Below, in pieces: positions 45,826 to 55,814 of a stretch of 64,000 nt of DNA. Every line of letters begins with the position of its first letter. Positions within the stretch are counted from its first letter, which is position 1. The stretch is from Rothia nasimurium. Lineage in GTDB: Bacteria; Actinomycetota; Actinomycetes; Actinomycetales; Micrococcaceae. The stretch covers positions 124,001-188,000 of the forward strand of contig NZ_CAKMTD010000003.1 of assembly GCF_928391935.1 (NCBI RefSeq), given 5' to 3'. The position numbers and the translations under genes are program-made. The notes beneath the pieces were generated by a model that worked only from the letters and a program-made list of their open reading frames with translations, had not been told where the DNA came from and did no database searches.

Positions 45826-47430
45826 ATGAGCGAGAACCCCACCACCGACGCCCCCGATTTGACCACCACCGCCGGAAAAATCGCTGACTTCTACGCCCGC
45901 CGGGAACAGACCCTGGCCCCCACCGGGCAGGGCCCCATCGACCGCCAACACGAACGCGGCAAGCAGACCGCCCGCGAACGCATCGACATGCTCCTAGACG
46001 AGGGCTCCTTCGTCGAGTTTGACGCCCTGGCCAAGCACCGCACTACGGCTTTTGGTATGGACAAGAAAAAGCCCCTGGGCGACGGCCTCGTTTCAGGCTA
46101 CGGCACCATCGACGGCCGCCTGGTTGCCGTCTACTCCCAGGACTTCACCGTCTACGGCGGCTCCCTCTCCCAGGTCAACGGCGAAAAAATCGTCAAGGTG
46201 CAGAAGTTCGCGCTCAAGAACGGCTGCCCCATTATCGGTATTAACGACGGCGGCGGCGCCCGTATCCAGGAGGGCGTAGCCTCCCTGGCCATGTTCGCCG
46301 ACATCTTCCGCATGAACGTGCGGGCCTCCGGCGTCATCCCCCAGATTTCCGTCATCATGGGCCCCTGCGCCGGCGGCGCGGCCTACTCCCCCGCTCTCAC
46401 CGACTACATTGTGATGGTCGATAAGACCAGCCACATGTTCATCACCGGCCCCGACGTCATCAAAACCGTCACCGGCGAAGAAGTTGATATGGAAACCCTG
46501 GGCGGGGCCCGCCAGCACAATGCTGTCACCGGCACCTCCACCTACCTGGCTGAGGACGAAGAGGACGCCTTCGATTTCGTCCGCGAGCTCATTGAGTTCC
46601 TGCCCTCCAACAACCTCACCGAGGGCCTGCCCCTAGACCACGACCAGGAGCCGGTTGTCTCCGTCGACGACCTCGATCTTGACCTGCTGATTCCCGATTC
46701 AGCCAACCAGCCCTACGATATGCGGGCCGTCATTGAAGCTGTCGTCGACGACGGGCACTTCTTTGAAATGCAGGCCCTCTACGCCCCCAACGTCATGATC
46801 GGCTACGCCCGGGTTGAGGGGCGCACCGTCGGTATTGTGGCCAACCAGCCCATGCAATTTGCAGGCACCCTCGACATCAACGCCTCCGAAAAGGCCGCCC
46901 GCTTCGTGCGAAACTGCGACGCCTTCAACATCCCGATCCTGACCTTTGTGGATGTTCCCGGCTTCCTGCCCGGCACCGACCAAGAATTCAACGGAATTAT
47001 CCGCCGCGGCGCCAAGCTCCTCTACGCCTACGCTGAGGCCACCGTCCCCCTGGTCACCGTCATTACCCGCAAGGCCTACGGCGGGGCCTACATTGTGATG
47101 GGATCCAAGAAGCTAGGCGCTGACATCAACCTGGCCTGGCCCACCGCCCAGATCGGCGTCATGGGCGCCCAGGGGGCCGTCAACATCCTCTACCGCCGCG
47201 AACTCGCCGCCGTTGCAGAAGAGGGCGGCGACGTCGAGGCCAAGCGGGCCGAGCTCATTGCCAAGTACGAAGAGGAACTACTCAACCCCTACCAGGCAGC
47301 AGAACTGGGCTACATCGACGAGGTCATTGCCCCCTCAGAAACCCGCGTCCGGATCATCTCCTCCCTGCGGGCCCTGCACGATAAGCGGGCAGCCCACCCC
47401 GCCAAGAAGCACGGCAACATCCCCCTGTAA
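45826..47430 (+). CDS. accD: Acyl-CoA carboxylase beta subunit (carboxyltransferase)
   Basis: The carboxyltransferase that moves CO2 from carboxybiotin to acetyl- or propionyl-CoA. The 534-residue protein has the fused N and C carboxyltransferase halves: [33 protein letters not shown]-type segment, [33 protein letters not shown] and, late, [14 protein letters not shown] and [26 protein letters not shown]. Length fits AccD5/PccB-type subunits; acetyl versus propionyl preference is not clear. The ATG at 45826 follows GAGG. It is cotranscribed with the epsilon subunit. Confidence 0.93.
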   Translation: MSENPTTDAPDLTTTAGKIADFYARREQTLAPTGQGPIDRQHERGKQTARERIDMLLDEGSFVEFDALAKHRTTAFGMDKKKPLGDGLVSGYGTIDGRLVAVYSQDFTVYGGSLSQVNGEKIVKVQKFALKNGCPIIGINDGGGARIQEGVASLAMFADIFRMNVRASGVIPQISVIMGPCAGGAAYSPALTDYIVMVDKTSHMFITGPDVIKTVTGEEVDMETLGGARQHNAVTGTSTYLAEDEEDAFDFVRELIEFLPSNNLTEGLPLDHDQEPVVSVDDLDLDLLIPDSANQPYDMRAVIEAVVDDGHFFEMQALYAPNVMIGYARVEGRTVGIVANQPMQFAGTLDINASEKAARFVRNCDAFNIPILTFVDVPGFLPGTDQEFNGIIRRGAKLLYAYAEATVPLVTVITRKAYGGAYIVMGSKKLGADINLAWPTAQIGVMGAQGAVNILYRRELAAVAEEGGDVEAKRAELIAKYEEELLNPYQAAELGYIDEVIAPSETRVRIISSLRALHDKRAAHPAKKHGNIPL

Positions 47431-47443
47431 AGGCTAAGCACCT

Positions 47444-47788
47444 ATGGCAACCCCAAATCCCCTGTCCCTGCTGGGGTTCGGCAAGAAACCCGCAGCCACC
47501 CCGTCCGCCCCCGCCCAGCCCGAAGCCGGGCAGCCGGTAGCCCCCTGGGCGGACGCCCCTGCCCCGGCTCCCGAGGCAAGTCCCCCGCTTCTCTCGGTGG
47601 TCAAGGGCAACCCCACCGATGAGGAACTGGCCGCCCTCACCAGCCTCGTTCTGGCCCTGCAGGCCCAGGCTGACTCCCAGCAGGAAACCACCCTTGAGAT
47701 GTGGCAGCGCCGCCTCAACCGCACCCAACGCCTGGGCATGAAACTCCGCCCCGGCCACGGCTCCTGGAAGAGGGCCCGCCCCCAGTAA
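47444..47788 (+). CDS. accE: Acyl-CoA carboxylase epsilon subunit
   Basis: A 114-residue protein whose C-terminal half (LSVVKGNPTDEELAALTSLVLAL through WQRRLNRTQRLGMKLRPGHGSW) matches the actinobacterial AccE family that stabilises the alpha-beta carboxylase complex. The N-terminal 45 residues are a Pro/Ala-rich extension. It starts 13 bases after the beta subunit stop with an AAAGG upstream, so the two are one operon. Confidence 0.9.
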   Translation: MATPNPLSLLGFGKKPAATPSAPAQPEAGQPVAPWADAPAPAPEASPPLLSVVKGNPTDEELAALTSLVLALQAQADSQQETTLEMWQRRLNRTQRLGMKLRPGHGSWKRARPQ

Positions 47789-47794
47789 CACACC

Positions 47795-47823
47795 TGTGAC
47801 CGCCACCTGTATGGGCGGTCACA
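47795..47823 (+). promoter_or_regulatory. Perfect inverted repeat overlapping the DUF885-gene promoter
   Basis: TGTGACCGCC (47795-47804) and GGCGGTCACA (47814-47823) flank 9 bases and end 5 bases before the TAGAAT -10. It has no T-run, so an operator over the -35 region is likelier than an accE terminator. Confidence 0.55.
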
Positions 47824-47828
47824 CTGTT

Positions 47829-47834
47829 TAGAAT
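47829..47834 (+). promoter_or_regulatory. -10 element of a leaderless DUF885 transcript
   Basis: TAGAAT ends 7 bases before the ATG at 47842. Confidence 0.6.
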
Positions 47835-47841
47835 GGAAACT

Positions 47842-49545
47842 ATGACACTACATCCTGACCTCCCCGATATCTTCCGCACCGACCGCGCCCAGACCGCCGT
47901 CGACGCCATCGCAAACGACTTCTACGAAAAGTCCCTCGACCTGGACCCCGCCGCCGCAACCATCCAGGGCCGCAAGGGCCGCGAAACCGAATACCCGGAC
48001 TACTCCCCCGCCGGCACCGCCGCCAGCATTGAACTAGCCCGCACCACCCTGACCGCCCTAGACTCCGTCGAAGCCGCTGACGACATCGACCGCGTCACCA
48101 TCGACGCCATGCGCGAGCGCCTGGGCCTGACCCTGGAACTGCATGAGGCTGGCCTCGATGGCTGGGAGCTCAACAATATCGCCTGCCCCGTGCAGGGTAT
48201 TCGGGCGATTTTTGACCTGATGAACCGCAAGACCAGCGAGGACTGGGGCTTTATTGCTGGCCGTCTGCACAAGGTTGCTGGGGCCCTGGCAGGTTACCGT
48301 CAGACCCTGGAAGAGGCCCGTCTGGCCGGTAAGGTGTCAGCGGTCCGTCAGGTGGATATCGTCATTGAGCAGGTCACCGCTTATGTTGCCGATGGCGGGT
48401 TCTTTGACAAGCTGGCCGAGGAGGTTGCTGAGGCTGCCCCGGAGCATGCTGAGCAGGCCCGGGCAGGTGCCGCTTCTGCCAAGGCTGGTTACTCTGACCT
48501 TCTGGCCTACCTGAAAGATACCCTGCGCCCTGATGCCCCGGAGGCTGACGCTGTGGGCCGGGAACGCTACTCCCTCTATTCCCGCAAGTTTGTGGGTACC
48601 ACCTTGGATTTGGAGGAGACCTACGCCTGGGGTGTTGAGGAGCTGGACCGGATTATTGCCGCCCAGCAGGAAGTTGCTGAGGCTATCAAGCCCGGTTCTA
48701 CCATTGATGAGGCCAAGGCCCTGCTGGACGCTGATCCGGAGCGTACCCTCAAGGGTACGGACGCCCTACAGGCCTGGATGCAGAAGCTATCTGACGCTGC
48801 TGTGGCTGACCTGGCCCGGGAGCATTTCACCATTGAGGGGCCCCTGCGGAACCTGGAGTGCATGATTGCCCCCACCCAGGAGGGCGGTATCTACTACACC
48901 GGGCCGTCCAGTGATTTTGAGCGGGCGGGCCGCATGTGGTGGTCTGTTCCCCCGGGTGAGGATACCTTTGGTACCTGGCGGGAGACCTCGACTGTTTACC
49001 ATGAGGGCGTGCCGGGCCACCACCTGCAGGTGGCTTACGCTACCGCTATGGCCGATGCCCTGAACCAGTGGCGGGCGAATGCCGTCTGGGTATCAGGCCA
49101 CGGTGAGGGCTGGGCCCTGTACGCTGAGCGGCTGATGGACGAGCTGGGCTACCTGGCTGATCCGGGCGACCGCATGGGTATGCTGGACGCCCAGCGCCTG
49201 CGGGCGGCCCGCGTGGTCTTTGATATTGGCCTGCACTGCGGTTTTGAGATTCCCGAACGCTGGGTGACTGAGCTGGGTGTAGAGCCTGGGGTCTGGGACG
49301 CTGAGCGCGGCTATCAGTTCCTGGAGGCCAACCTGGATATGTCTGAGGGGCAGCGCCGCTTTGAGTTCCTACGCTACCTGGGTTGGCCGGGTCAGGCCCC
49401 CTCCTACAAGGTGGGTGAGCGGATCTGGCTCCAGCTGCGCGAGGCCTCCCGGGCCGCCGGTGTTGACGACCGTGACTTCCACACCAAGGCCCTCATGTTG
49501 GGCTCGGTAGGGCTGGACACCCTGCGTCGGGCCCTGGCCGCCTAG
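47842..49545 (+). CDS. DUF885 family (M32-like gluzincin) protein, putative metallopeptidase
   Basis: A 567-residue protein of the DUF885 family. The gluzincin zinc motif is visible as YHEGVPGHHLQVAY, with the downstream glutamate region SGHGEGWALYAERLMDELGYL. No signal peptide, so it is cytoplasmic; it is probably a carboxypeptidase-like enzyme, but the substrate is unknown. The ATG at 47842 is preferred to one three codons upstream because TAGAAT lies exactly 7 bases before it. An inverted repeat overlaps the -35 region. It is inserted between the carboxylase genes and maf, unlike the mycobacterial order. Confidence 0.88.
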   Translation: MTLHPDLPDIFRTDRAQTAVDAIANDFYEKSLDLDPAAATIQGRKGRETEYPDYSPAGTAASIELARTTLTALDSVEAADDIDRVTIDAMRERLGLTLELHEAGLDGWELNNIACPVQGIRAIFDLMNRKTSEDWGFIAGRLHKVAGALAGYRQTLEEARLAGKVSAVRQVDIVIEQVTAYVADGGFFDKLAEEVAEAAPEHAEQARAGAASAKAGYSDLLAYLKDTLRPDAPEADAVGRERYSLYSRKFVGTTLDLEETYAWGVEELDRIIAAQQEVAEAIKPGSTIDEAKALLDADPERTLKGTDALQAWMQKLSDAAVADLAREHFTIEGPLRNLECMIAPTQEGGIYYTGPSSDFERAGRMWWSVPPGEDTFGTWRETSTVYHEGVPGHHLQVAYATAMADALNQWRANAVWVSGHGEGWALYAERLMDELGYLADPGDRMGMLDAQRLRAARVVFDIGLHCGFEIPERWVTELGVEPGVWDAERGYQFLEANLDMSEGQRRFEFLRYLGWPGQAPSYKVGERIWLQLREASRAAGVDDRDFHTKALMLGSVGLDTLRRALAA

Positions 49546-49565
49546 GCTTTTTCCTTTTAGATTCA

Positions 49566-49615
49566 GGACGGGCCCGCCCTCCCTGCCTTGTCTGGCAGGT
49601 GGGGCGGGCCCGTCC
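49566..49615. terminator. Bidirectional terminator between DUF885 and symporter genes
   Basis: A 14-bp perfect stem (49566-49579 with 49602-49615) lies between convergent genes. Confidence 0.8.
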
Positions 49616-49634
49616 TTGTCTGTTTGCTTCTCAG

Positions 49635-51056
49635 CTAGCGGGTGGAGGAGGTTACCAGGGGCTGGGAGCCGGTGGGGGCATGAGGCTCCTGGGCCAGACG
49701 GTTGTAGAGTTCTTCGGGGACGAAACCGCCCTCGGTGCGGGGCGCCTCGTAGAGGTCTTCATTGAGCAGGCCCTCCCGCTTGGCGACGATGGCCGGGACC
49801 AGGGCCTGTCCTGCGACGTTGACGGCGGTGCGGCCCATGTCAATGATGGGGTCGATAGCCAGGAGCAGGCCGACGCCGTCCAGGGGCAGGCCCAGGGTGG
49901 AGAGGGTGAGGGTCAGCATGACGGTCGCGCCGGTGGTACCTGCGGTGGCGGTGGAACCGAGGACGGACACCAGGATGATCAGCAGGTAGTGGGTGATGTT
50001 GAGGTCAATGCCGTAGAACTGGGCGACGAAGAGGGCGGCCAGGGCCGGGTAGACGGCGGCGCAACCGTCCATCTTGGTGGTGGAGCCCAGGGGCACGGCG
50101 AAGGAGGCGTAGGCACGGGGCACACCGAAGTTGCGTTCGGCAACTGACTGGGTGATGGGCAGGGTGCCCATGGAGGAGCGGGAGACGAAGCCCATCTGGA
50201 CGGCAGGCCAGACGCCGGAGAAGTACTGTTTGACGGACAGGCCGTTGGCGCGGACGATGGCGGGGTAGACCACGAAGAGCACCAGGGCTAGGCCGATGTA
50301 GAGCACGATGACGAACTTGGCGAGGGCCCCCATGGAGGTCCAGCCGTAGGCGTAGACGGCGCGGCCAATGAGGCCGATGGTGCCCAGCGGGGCCAGGCGG
50401 ATGATCCACCAAAGAATGGTCTGAATGATGGCCAGGGCGCTCTGGTTAAAGGCCAGGAAGGGCTTGGCTGCTTCGCCGGTTTTGAGGGCAGCGATACCAA
50501 CAGCAGCTGAGATGACGAGCACCTGGAGGATGTTGAAGCTGGCCGCCCCGGTGACGGTTTCGCCGGAGGTTGAAATGCTGACACCCAGGCCCAGGAAGTT
50601 GGCGGGGATCAGGCCGGTCAGGAAGCCCAGCCAGGAGCCGGTGCGTCCCTCGTAGGCTTCGGGGGCGTCCAGGCCGGTGTTGGCGCCAGGCTGGGTGACC
50701 AGGCCGAGCACCAGGCCGATGATGACGGCGATCAGGGCGGTGTAGGCGAACCAGAGCAGGGTTTTGGTAGCCAGGCGGGCCGCGTTCGACACCTGGGCCA
50801 GGTTGGCGATGGAGGACACAACAGCGGTGAAGATCAGCGGGACAACCGCAGCCTTCAGCAGGGTGACGTAGGAGGTGCCGATAGTGGCCAGGGTGGTCAT
50901 GAGCCAGTTGGGACTGTCGGTGGCGTCGCCGCCGAGGCGGGTAGCCAGGAGGCCAAGGACGACACCCAGGACGAGGGAGGCCAGGATTTGATTGCCAAAG
51001 GACGTAGCCCAGGCCGGGAGTGTACGGGACTGGTGAGCTCTTGCGGTGGTAGACAT
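49635..51056 (-). CDS. Dicarboxylate/amino acid:cation symporter (SLC1/DAACS family)
   Basis: A 473-residue integral membrane transporter that takes up acidic amino acids or C4-dicarboxylates with Na+ or H+. Family landmarks: LLKAAVVPLIFTAVVSSIANL, the serine-rich hairpin SRSSMGTLPIT, SFAVPLGSTTKMDGCA and IDPIIDMGRTAVNVAGQAL (transport core). About eight helices plus two re-entrant loops. The ATG at 51056 has TACAGT exactly 7 bases upstream (leaderless type). Three GTTAC motifs spaced by 10 bases lie upstream. The C-terminal tail is hydrophilic. Confidence 0.92.
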   Translation of the reverse strand: MSTTARAHQSRTLPAWATSFGNQILASLVLGVVLGLLATRLGGDATDSPNWLMTTLATIGTSYVTLLKAAVVPLIFTAVVSSIANLAQVSNAARLATKTLLWFAYTALIAVIIGLVLGLVTQPGANTGLDAPEAYEGRTGSWLGFLTGLIPANFLGLGVSISTSGETVTGAASFNILQVLVISAAVGIAALKTGEAAKPFLAFNQSALAIIQTILWWIIRLAPLGTIGLIGRAVYAYGWTSMGALAKFVIVLYIGLALVLFVVYPAIVRANGLSVKQYFSGVWPAVQMGFVSRSSMGTLPITQSVAERNFGVPRAYASFAVPLGSTTKMDGCAAVYPALAALFVAQFYGIDLNITHYLLIILVSVLGSTATAGTTGATVMLTLTLSTLGLPLDGVGLLLAIDPIIDMGRTAVNVAGQALVPAIVAKREGLLNEDLYEAPRTEGGFVPEELYNRLAQEPHAPTGSQPLVTSSTR

Positions 51057-51063
51057 AGGGACC

Positions 51064-51069
51064 ACTGTA
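51064..51069 (-). promoter_or_regulatory. -10 element of the leaderless symporter transcript
   Basis: TACAGT on the minus strand, 7 bases before the ATG. Confidence 0.55.
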
Positions 51070-51109
51070 GGCCCAGAGGGCGGGCCGGGGGTAGCTAGTG
51101 TTTCGCCAG

Positions 51110-51134
51110 GTTACAGGCGGTTACGGGGCGTTAC
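51110..51134. promoter_or_regulatory. Three GTTAC motifs at exact 10-bp spacing
   Basis: GTTAC occurs at 51110, 51120 and 51130, upstream of the symporter -10 and about 160 bases before the aldehyde dehydrogenase start. The regular phasing suggests a cooperative regulator site. Confidence 0.45.
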
Positions 51135-51295
51135 AGGTAGGGTGCCGGTGGGGGCAGGGGCGTCCTGTCTATATTTTTCTTCAAAAAAGGGTTCCCAAGA
51201 GTTACCTTCATCACTAGACTGTGACTTACGATACTTTATGAGGGGGTTGGGTTCGCCCACCCCCACACCCGGTACCCACCTCAAAGGAGAGAGAC

Positions 51296-52819
51296 ATGAC
51301 CGTCTACGCAGCCCCCGGCACCGCCGACTCCCTGGTCACCTTCAAGTCCCGCTACGAACACTTCATCGGCGGCGAATGGGTAGCCCCCGCAGAAGGCCAG
51401 TATTTTGAAGACGTTTCCCCCGTCAACGGCAAGCCCTTCGCAGAAGTAGCCCGAGGCACCGCAGCCGATATCGAAAAGGCTATTGACGCCGCAGAAAAGG
51501 CCTTTGAAACCTGGGGCAAGACCTCACCGGCCCAGCGGGCGTCCATCCTGCTCAAGATGGCCCAGATCATGGAGGACAACCTCGAAAAGCTCGCTGTCGT
51601 AGAGACATGGGAAAACGGTAAGCCCGTCCGCGAGACCCTGGCCGCCGATATCCCCCTGGGCGTCGACCACCTGCGCTACTACGCGTCCGCTATTCGCACC
51701 CAGGAGGGCCGCCTGTCCCAAATCGACGAGGACACCGTCGCCTACCACTTCCACGAACCCCTGGGCGTTGTAGGCCAGATCATCCCCTGGAACTTCCCCA
51801 TCCTGATGGCCATCTGGAAGATTGCCCCCGCCCTGGCCGCAGGTAACACCGTCGTCCTCAAGCCCGCCGAGCAGACCCCTGTCTCCGTGCTCTACCTGGT
51901 TGAGCTCTGGCAGGACCTCCTCCCCGCCGGTGTCCTCAACATCGTCAACGGCTTCGGCCCCGAGGCCGGTGCTGCCCTTTCCGGCAACAAGCGGATCCGC
52001 AAGATCGCTTTCACCGGCGAAACCACTACCGGCTCCATCATCATGAAGGCAGCCGCCGAGAACATCATCCCCGTCACCCTGGAACTGGGCGGCAAGTCCC
52101 CCAACATCTTCTTTGCCGACGTCGCCGCCGAAAAGGATTCCTTCTACGACAAGGCTCTTGAAGGTTTTGCCTCCTTCGGCCTCAACCAGGGCGAGGTCTG
52201 CACCTGCCCCTCCCGCGCCCTGATCCAGAAGCCCATCCACGACTCCTTCCTGGAGGCCGGTATTGAGCGCGTCAAGGCCATGAAGCAGGGCAACCCCCTC
52301 GACACCGAAACCATGGTGGGTGCCCAGGCGTCCAAGGAGCAGTGGGACAAGATTACCGGCTACCTCAAGGTCGGTAAGGACGAGGGCGCCGACGTCCTGG
52401 TGGGTGGCGAAGCCTGCGACCTGGGCGGCGACCTTTCCGACGGCTGGTACATCCAGCCCACCGTCTTTGCCGGTAACAACGACATGCGGATTTTCCAGGA
52501 GGAAATCTTCGGCCCGGTCCTGGCAACCACCTCCTTCACCGATTTTGATGAGGCCATGCGTATTGCCAACAACACCGACTACGGCCTGGGCGCCGGCGTC
52601 TGGTCCCGTGACCAGAACACCGCTTACCGGGCAGGACGCGCCATCCAGGCTGGCCGCGTCTGGGTCAACAACTACCATAACTACCCGGCCCACGCAGCCT
52701 TCGGTGGTTACAAGAAGTCCGGTATTGGCCGTGAGACCCACCTGATGATGCTGGCCCACTACCAGCAGACCAAGAACATGCTGGTCAGCTACTCAGAGAA
52801 GCCCATGGGCCTCTTCTAA
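51296..52819 (+). CDS. NAD(P)-dependent aldehyde dehydrogenase
   Basis: A 507-residue ALDH-fold enzyme oxidising an aldehyde to its acid. Motifs: [33 protein letters not shown] (coenzyme site), the general base [11 protein letters not shown], the catalytic Cys in [18 protein letters not shown] and [12 protein letters not shown]. The [10 protein letters not shown] form and length match the AldB/ExaC (acetaldehyde/acetaldehyde-like) group. The ATG follows AAGGAGAG. A TACTTT -10 candidate lies about 60 bases upstream. It diverges from the symporter gene. Confidence 0.92.
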   Translation: MTVYAAPGTADSLVTFKSRYEHFIGGEWVAPAEGQYFEDVSPVNGKPFAEVARGTAADIEKAIDAAEKAFETWGKTSPAQRASILLKMAQIMEDNLEKLAVVETWENGKPVRETLAADIPLGVDHLRYYASAIRTQEGRLSQIDEDTVAYHFHEPLGVVGQIIPWNFPILMAIWKIAPALAAGNTVVLKPAEQTPVSVLYLVELWQDLLPAGVLNIVNGFGPEAGAALSGNKRIRKIAFTGETTTGSIIMKAAAENIIPVTLELGGKSPNIFFADVAAEKDSFYDKALEGFASFGLNQGEVCTCPSRALIQKPIHDSFLEAGIERVKAMKQGNPLDTETMVGAQASKEQWDKITGYLKVGKDEGADVLVGGEACDLGGDLSDGWYIQPTVFAGNNDMRIFQEEIFGPVLATTSFTDFDEAMRIANNTDYGLGAGVWSRDQNTAYRAGRAIQAGRVWVNNYHNYPAHAAFGGYKKSGIGRETHLMMLAHYQQTKNMLVSYSEKPMGLF

Positions 52820-52836
52820 GAGGTAACTTTCGCGGT

Positions 52837-52940
52837 AGGCCCGGCTCACGCTCGCTACTGACTCTCTCGTCTGGTTCGCTATCACTCACATGACGATTCA
52901 TACCAGACCCAGCCAGTAGCTTCGCTGTGAGCCGGGCCCT
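52837..52940. repeat. Intergenic palindromic element (family member A)
   Basis: The outer arms GGCCCGGCTCAC/GTGAGCCGGGCC enclose a second pair (GTCTGGT/ACCAGAC). About 104 bases, similar along its length to the element at 57239-57343. It lies just after the aldehyde dehydrogenase stop codon. Confidence 0.85.
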
Positions 52941-52995
52941 TCCCGTGTCTAGGGAGGTATTGAGCTCTTGAAAATTTCAGGGGCGTGAACCCCAC

Positions 52996-53001
52996 TAGAC
53001 T
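52996..53001 (+). promoter_or_regulatory. -10 element of a leaderless maf transcript
   Basis: TAGACT ends 7 bases before the ATG at 53009. Confidence 0.6.
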
Positions 53002-53008
53002 GGTAGCC

Positions 53009-53704
53009 ATGCAGAACTCTACTGAACCTACAGCCACCACAGGCGAGCAGCCGGTGCGGCTGATTCTGGCCTCCTCCTCCCCTGCCCGCAAGAAGCTCTT
53101 GGAGGACGCCGGCGTCCGCTTCACCGTCATTGTAAGTGACGTGGACGAGGACGCTGCCCTCCTCGAAGCCCAGCAAGAGGCCCAGGCAGCGGGTCTAGGT
53201 CCCATCAGCCCAGCCCAAACAGCCCAGCTCCTAGCCAAGGCTAAGGCCCGGGCTGTTGCGGCCCTGCCCGAGGCAGCCGGTGCCCTGGTCCTGGGCTGCG
53301 ATTCTGTCTTTGAGCTCGACGGGGTGGCCTACGGCAAGCCCGGGAGCGCCGAAGTGGCCCTGGAGCGGATCACCTCCATGAGCGGCCGCAGCGGCCAGCT
53401 CCACACCGGCCACTGGCTGGTTGATACCCGCGCAGGCTTTGAGAAAGCGGCAGAGGTCGGTGAGCTTCGCACCGCAACCGTCCACTTTGATACCTTTAGC
53501 CCGGAAGAAGCTCAGCGGTATGTCGCCACGGGTGAACCCATCTGGGTGGCAGGTTCCTTCACCATCGACGGGTTCGGGGCGGCCTTCATTCGGGGTGTTG
53601 AAGGCGAATACCACACAATTGTGGGGCTCTCTGTTCATGCACTTCGTACAATGCTGGGCTCCTTCGGTGTTTCAATCACCGACATTTGGAAAAAATCGCG
53701 ATAA
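53009..53704 (+). CDS. maf: Maf-family nucleoside triphosphate pyrophosphatase
   Basis: Hydrolyses non-canonical or excess NTPs to NMP and pyrophosphate. The 231-residue protein shows LILASSSPARKKLLEDAGV at the N-terminus, the catalytic LGCDSVFELDG, YGKPGSAEVALERITSMSGR and the C-terminal WVAGSFTIDGFGAAFI. The first 14 residues (MQNSTEPTATTGEQ) are a polar extension. The ATG at 53009 is supported by TAGACT exactly 7 bases upstream. It precedes the carboxylase alpha subunit, as in Mycobacterium. Confidence 0.93.
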   Translation: MQNSTEPTATTGEQPVRLILASSSPARKKLLEDAGVRFTVIVSDVDEDAALLEAQQEAQAAGLGPISPAQTAQLLAKAKARAVAALPEAAGALVLGCDSVFELDGVAYGKPGSAEVALERITSMSGRSGQLHTGHWLVDTRAGFEKAAEVGELRTATVHFDTFSPEEAQRYVATGEPIWVAGSFTIDGFGAAFIRGVEGEYHTIVGLSVHALRTMLGSFGVSITDIWKKSR

Positions 53705-53797
53705 ATTTCAAGATGCAGGTTTTTCTACTAGCCCCAAGCAGGTAGAGCCAAGACCGGAGCCCCACCCCGGGCCTGGTTCCCCAACTGAGGAGCGTCC

Positions 53798-55609
53798 GTG
53801 ACTGAATCCAAGACCCAGAGCTTCACCCAGGTACAGGGCCGCCACACCGGCCCCGTCACCAAGGTACTCATTGCCAACCGTGGCGAAATCGCCGTGCGTG
53901 TGATCCGTGCTGCCCAGGATGAAGGCCTGGCAACTGTTGCCGTCTACGCCGACCCCGACCGCGAGGCCCAGCACGTCCTTTTGGCTGACGAGTCCTACGC
54001 CCTGGGCGGGTCAACGGCGGCTGAGTCCTACCTGGTCATGGATAAGCTCCTGGAGGTTGCCCGCCGATCCGGCGCTGACGCCGTCCACCCCGGCTATGGC
54101 TTTTTGTCTGAGAACGCCCAGTTCGCCCAGCAGGTCATCGACGCTGGCCTCACCTGGATTGGCCCCTCACCTGAGTCGATTACCCGCCTGGGCGATAAGG
54201 TAGCTGCCCGCCATATTGCCGAGAAGGTGGGCGCTCCCCTGGTGCCGGGCACCAAGGACCCCGTCAAGAGCGCAGCTGAGGTTGAGGCTTTTGCGGACGA
54301 GCACGGCCTCCCCTTGGCGATCAAGGCGGCTTTCGGTGGTGGCGGCCGAGGCATTAAGGTCGCCCGTGAACGTGAGGGCATTGGGGAGCTCTACGAGTCT
54401 GCCGTCCGTGAGGCTATTGCTGCTTTCGGTCGCGGTGAGTGCTTTATCGAGCGCTTCCTCGATTCCCCCCGCCATGTGGAAACCCAGTGTCTGGCTGATG
54501 CCCACGGCAACGTCGTCGTTGTATCAACCCGTGACTGCTCCCTGCAGCGCCGCAACCAGAAGCTGGTGGAAGAGGCCCCTGCCCCCTACCTAACCGAAGA
54601 GCAGAACGAGCGCCTTTACGAGGCCTCCAAGGCGATTCTGCAGGAGGCTGGCTACCAGGGTGCCGGAACCTGTGAGTTTTTGGTTGGCACCGACGGCACC
54701 ATCTCCTTCCTTGAAGTCAATACCCGTCTGCAGGTAGAGCACCCGGTGTCAGAAGAGGTCACCGGCATTGACCTGGTCCGTGAGCAGTTCCGTATTGCCC
54801 GTGGCGAGGCCATCAGCCCGGTAGACCCGGAGGTACGCGGCCACTCCTTTGAGTTCCGCATCAACGGTGAGGACGCCGGCCGCAACTTCATGCCCTCCCC
54901 CGGCACCATTGACAAGCTGGTTGTTCCGACTGGCCCCGGCGTGCGCTGGGACGCTGGCGTGATTGCTGGCGATACCGTCAGCGGCAACTTCGACTCCATG
55001 ATCGCCAAGCTCATTGTCACCGGTGCTACCCGCGAGCAGGCCCTGCAGCGGGCCCGTCGCGCCCTGGGCGAGCTCGTCATTGAGGGTATGCCCACCGTCG
55101 CTAACTTCCACCGCCTGGTCATTGACGACCCGGCCTTTGCCCCCGGACCCGAGGGCAAGTTCACGGTTCACACCCGCTGGATCGAAACCGAGTTCCAAAA
55201 CACCCTGCCCGCCTATGACGGCGCTCTTTCCCTGGCTGAGGCCGACGAAGAACGCCAGAAGATCACGGTTGAAGTCAACGGCAAGCGCATGGAGGTCGTC
55301 CTGCCCAACCTTGGAACAGGTGCCCCCAAGGCTGCTGCAGCAGCCAAGAGCCGCAAGTCCAGGTCAGCCCGGGGTGGGGCGTCCGGCGCTGCCCACAGCA
55401 ATGAGCTGACCAGCCCCATGCAGGGCACCATCGTGAAGGTTGCCACCAAGGACGGAGCCAAGGTAGCCGAAGGCGACCTGATTGTGGTCCTTGAAGCCAT
55501 GAAGATGGAGCAGCCCATCACCGCCCACAAGGCAGGTAAGGTCACCGGCCTCAAGCTCAAGGCGGGCGACACTGTCTCTGCTGGGGCAATTATCGCCACC
55601 ATCAAGTAG
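53798..55609 (+). CDS. accA3: Acyl-CoA carboxylase alpha subunit (biotin carboxylase + BCCP)
   Basis: The biotin-carrying subunit of acetyl/propionyl-CoA carboxylase, 603 residues. Biotin carboxylase domain: [37 protein letters not shown], the ATP loop [28 protein letters not shown] and [20 protein letters not shown]. The C-terminal BCCP domain carries the biotinyl Lys in EAMKMEQP. The start is GTG at 53798 with GAGGAG 5 bases upstream. It partners AccD/AccE (45826-47788) and is the BirA substrate. Confidence 0.95.
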   Translation: MTESKTQSFTQVQGRHTGPVTKVLIANRGEIAVRVIRAAQDEGLATVAVYADPDREAQHVLLADESYALGGSTAAESYLVMDKLLEVARRSGADAVHPGYGFLSENAQFAQQVIDAGLTWIGPSPESITRLGDKVAARHIAEKVGAPLVPGTKDPVKSAAEVEAFADEHGLPLAIKAAFGGGGRGIKVAREREGIGELYESAVREAIAAFGRGECFIERFLDSPRHVETQCLADAHGNVVVVSTRDCSLQRRNQKLVEEAPAPYLTEEQNERLYEASKAILQEAGYQGAGTCEFLVGTDGTISFLEVNTRLQVEHPVSEEVTGIDLVREQFRIARGEAISPVDPEVRGHSFEFRINGEDAGRNFMPSPGTIDKLVVPTGPGVRWDAGVIAGDTVSGNFDSMIAKLIVTGATREQALQRARRALGELVIEGMPTVANFHRLVIDDPAFAPGPEGKFTVHTRWIETEFQNTLPAYDGALSLAEADEERQKITVEVNGKRMEVVLPNLGTGAPKAAAAAKSRKSRSARGGASGAAHSNELTSPMQGTIVKVATKDGAKVAEGDLIVVLEAMKMEQPITAHKAGKVTGLKLKAGDTVSAGAIIATIK

Positions 55610-55631
55610 GTCCTGGGTTCCAGGACGACAC

Positions 55632-55717
55632 AGGGGTGGGTAGCACTCCAGACGGCAGGAGCCGGGGGCAGAGAGGTCACCGGCAGGAGGTCGCCTGAGG
55701 GAAAGCTACCCACCCCT
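55632..55717 (+). repeat. Long-loop inverted repeat after the carboxylase alpha gene
   Basis: A 13-bp perfect pair (55632-55644 with 55705-55717) has about 60 bases between the arms and no T-run. It lies between accA3 and the MFS gene. Confidence 0.7.
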
Positions 55718-55814
55718 AACACTTGCCCACATATTGGGATTTGAGTTTCACATAGAGAACCCCAGGTTTACAGTGATAAACGCACAAACACTATCACTAA
55801 CCACGGAGTTCCTT

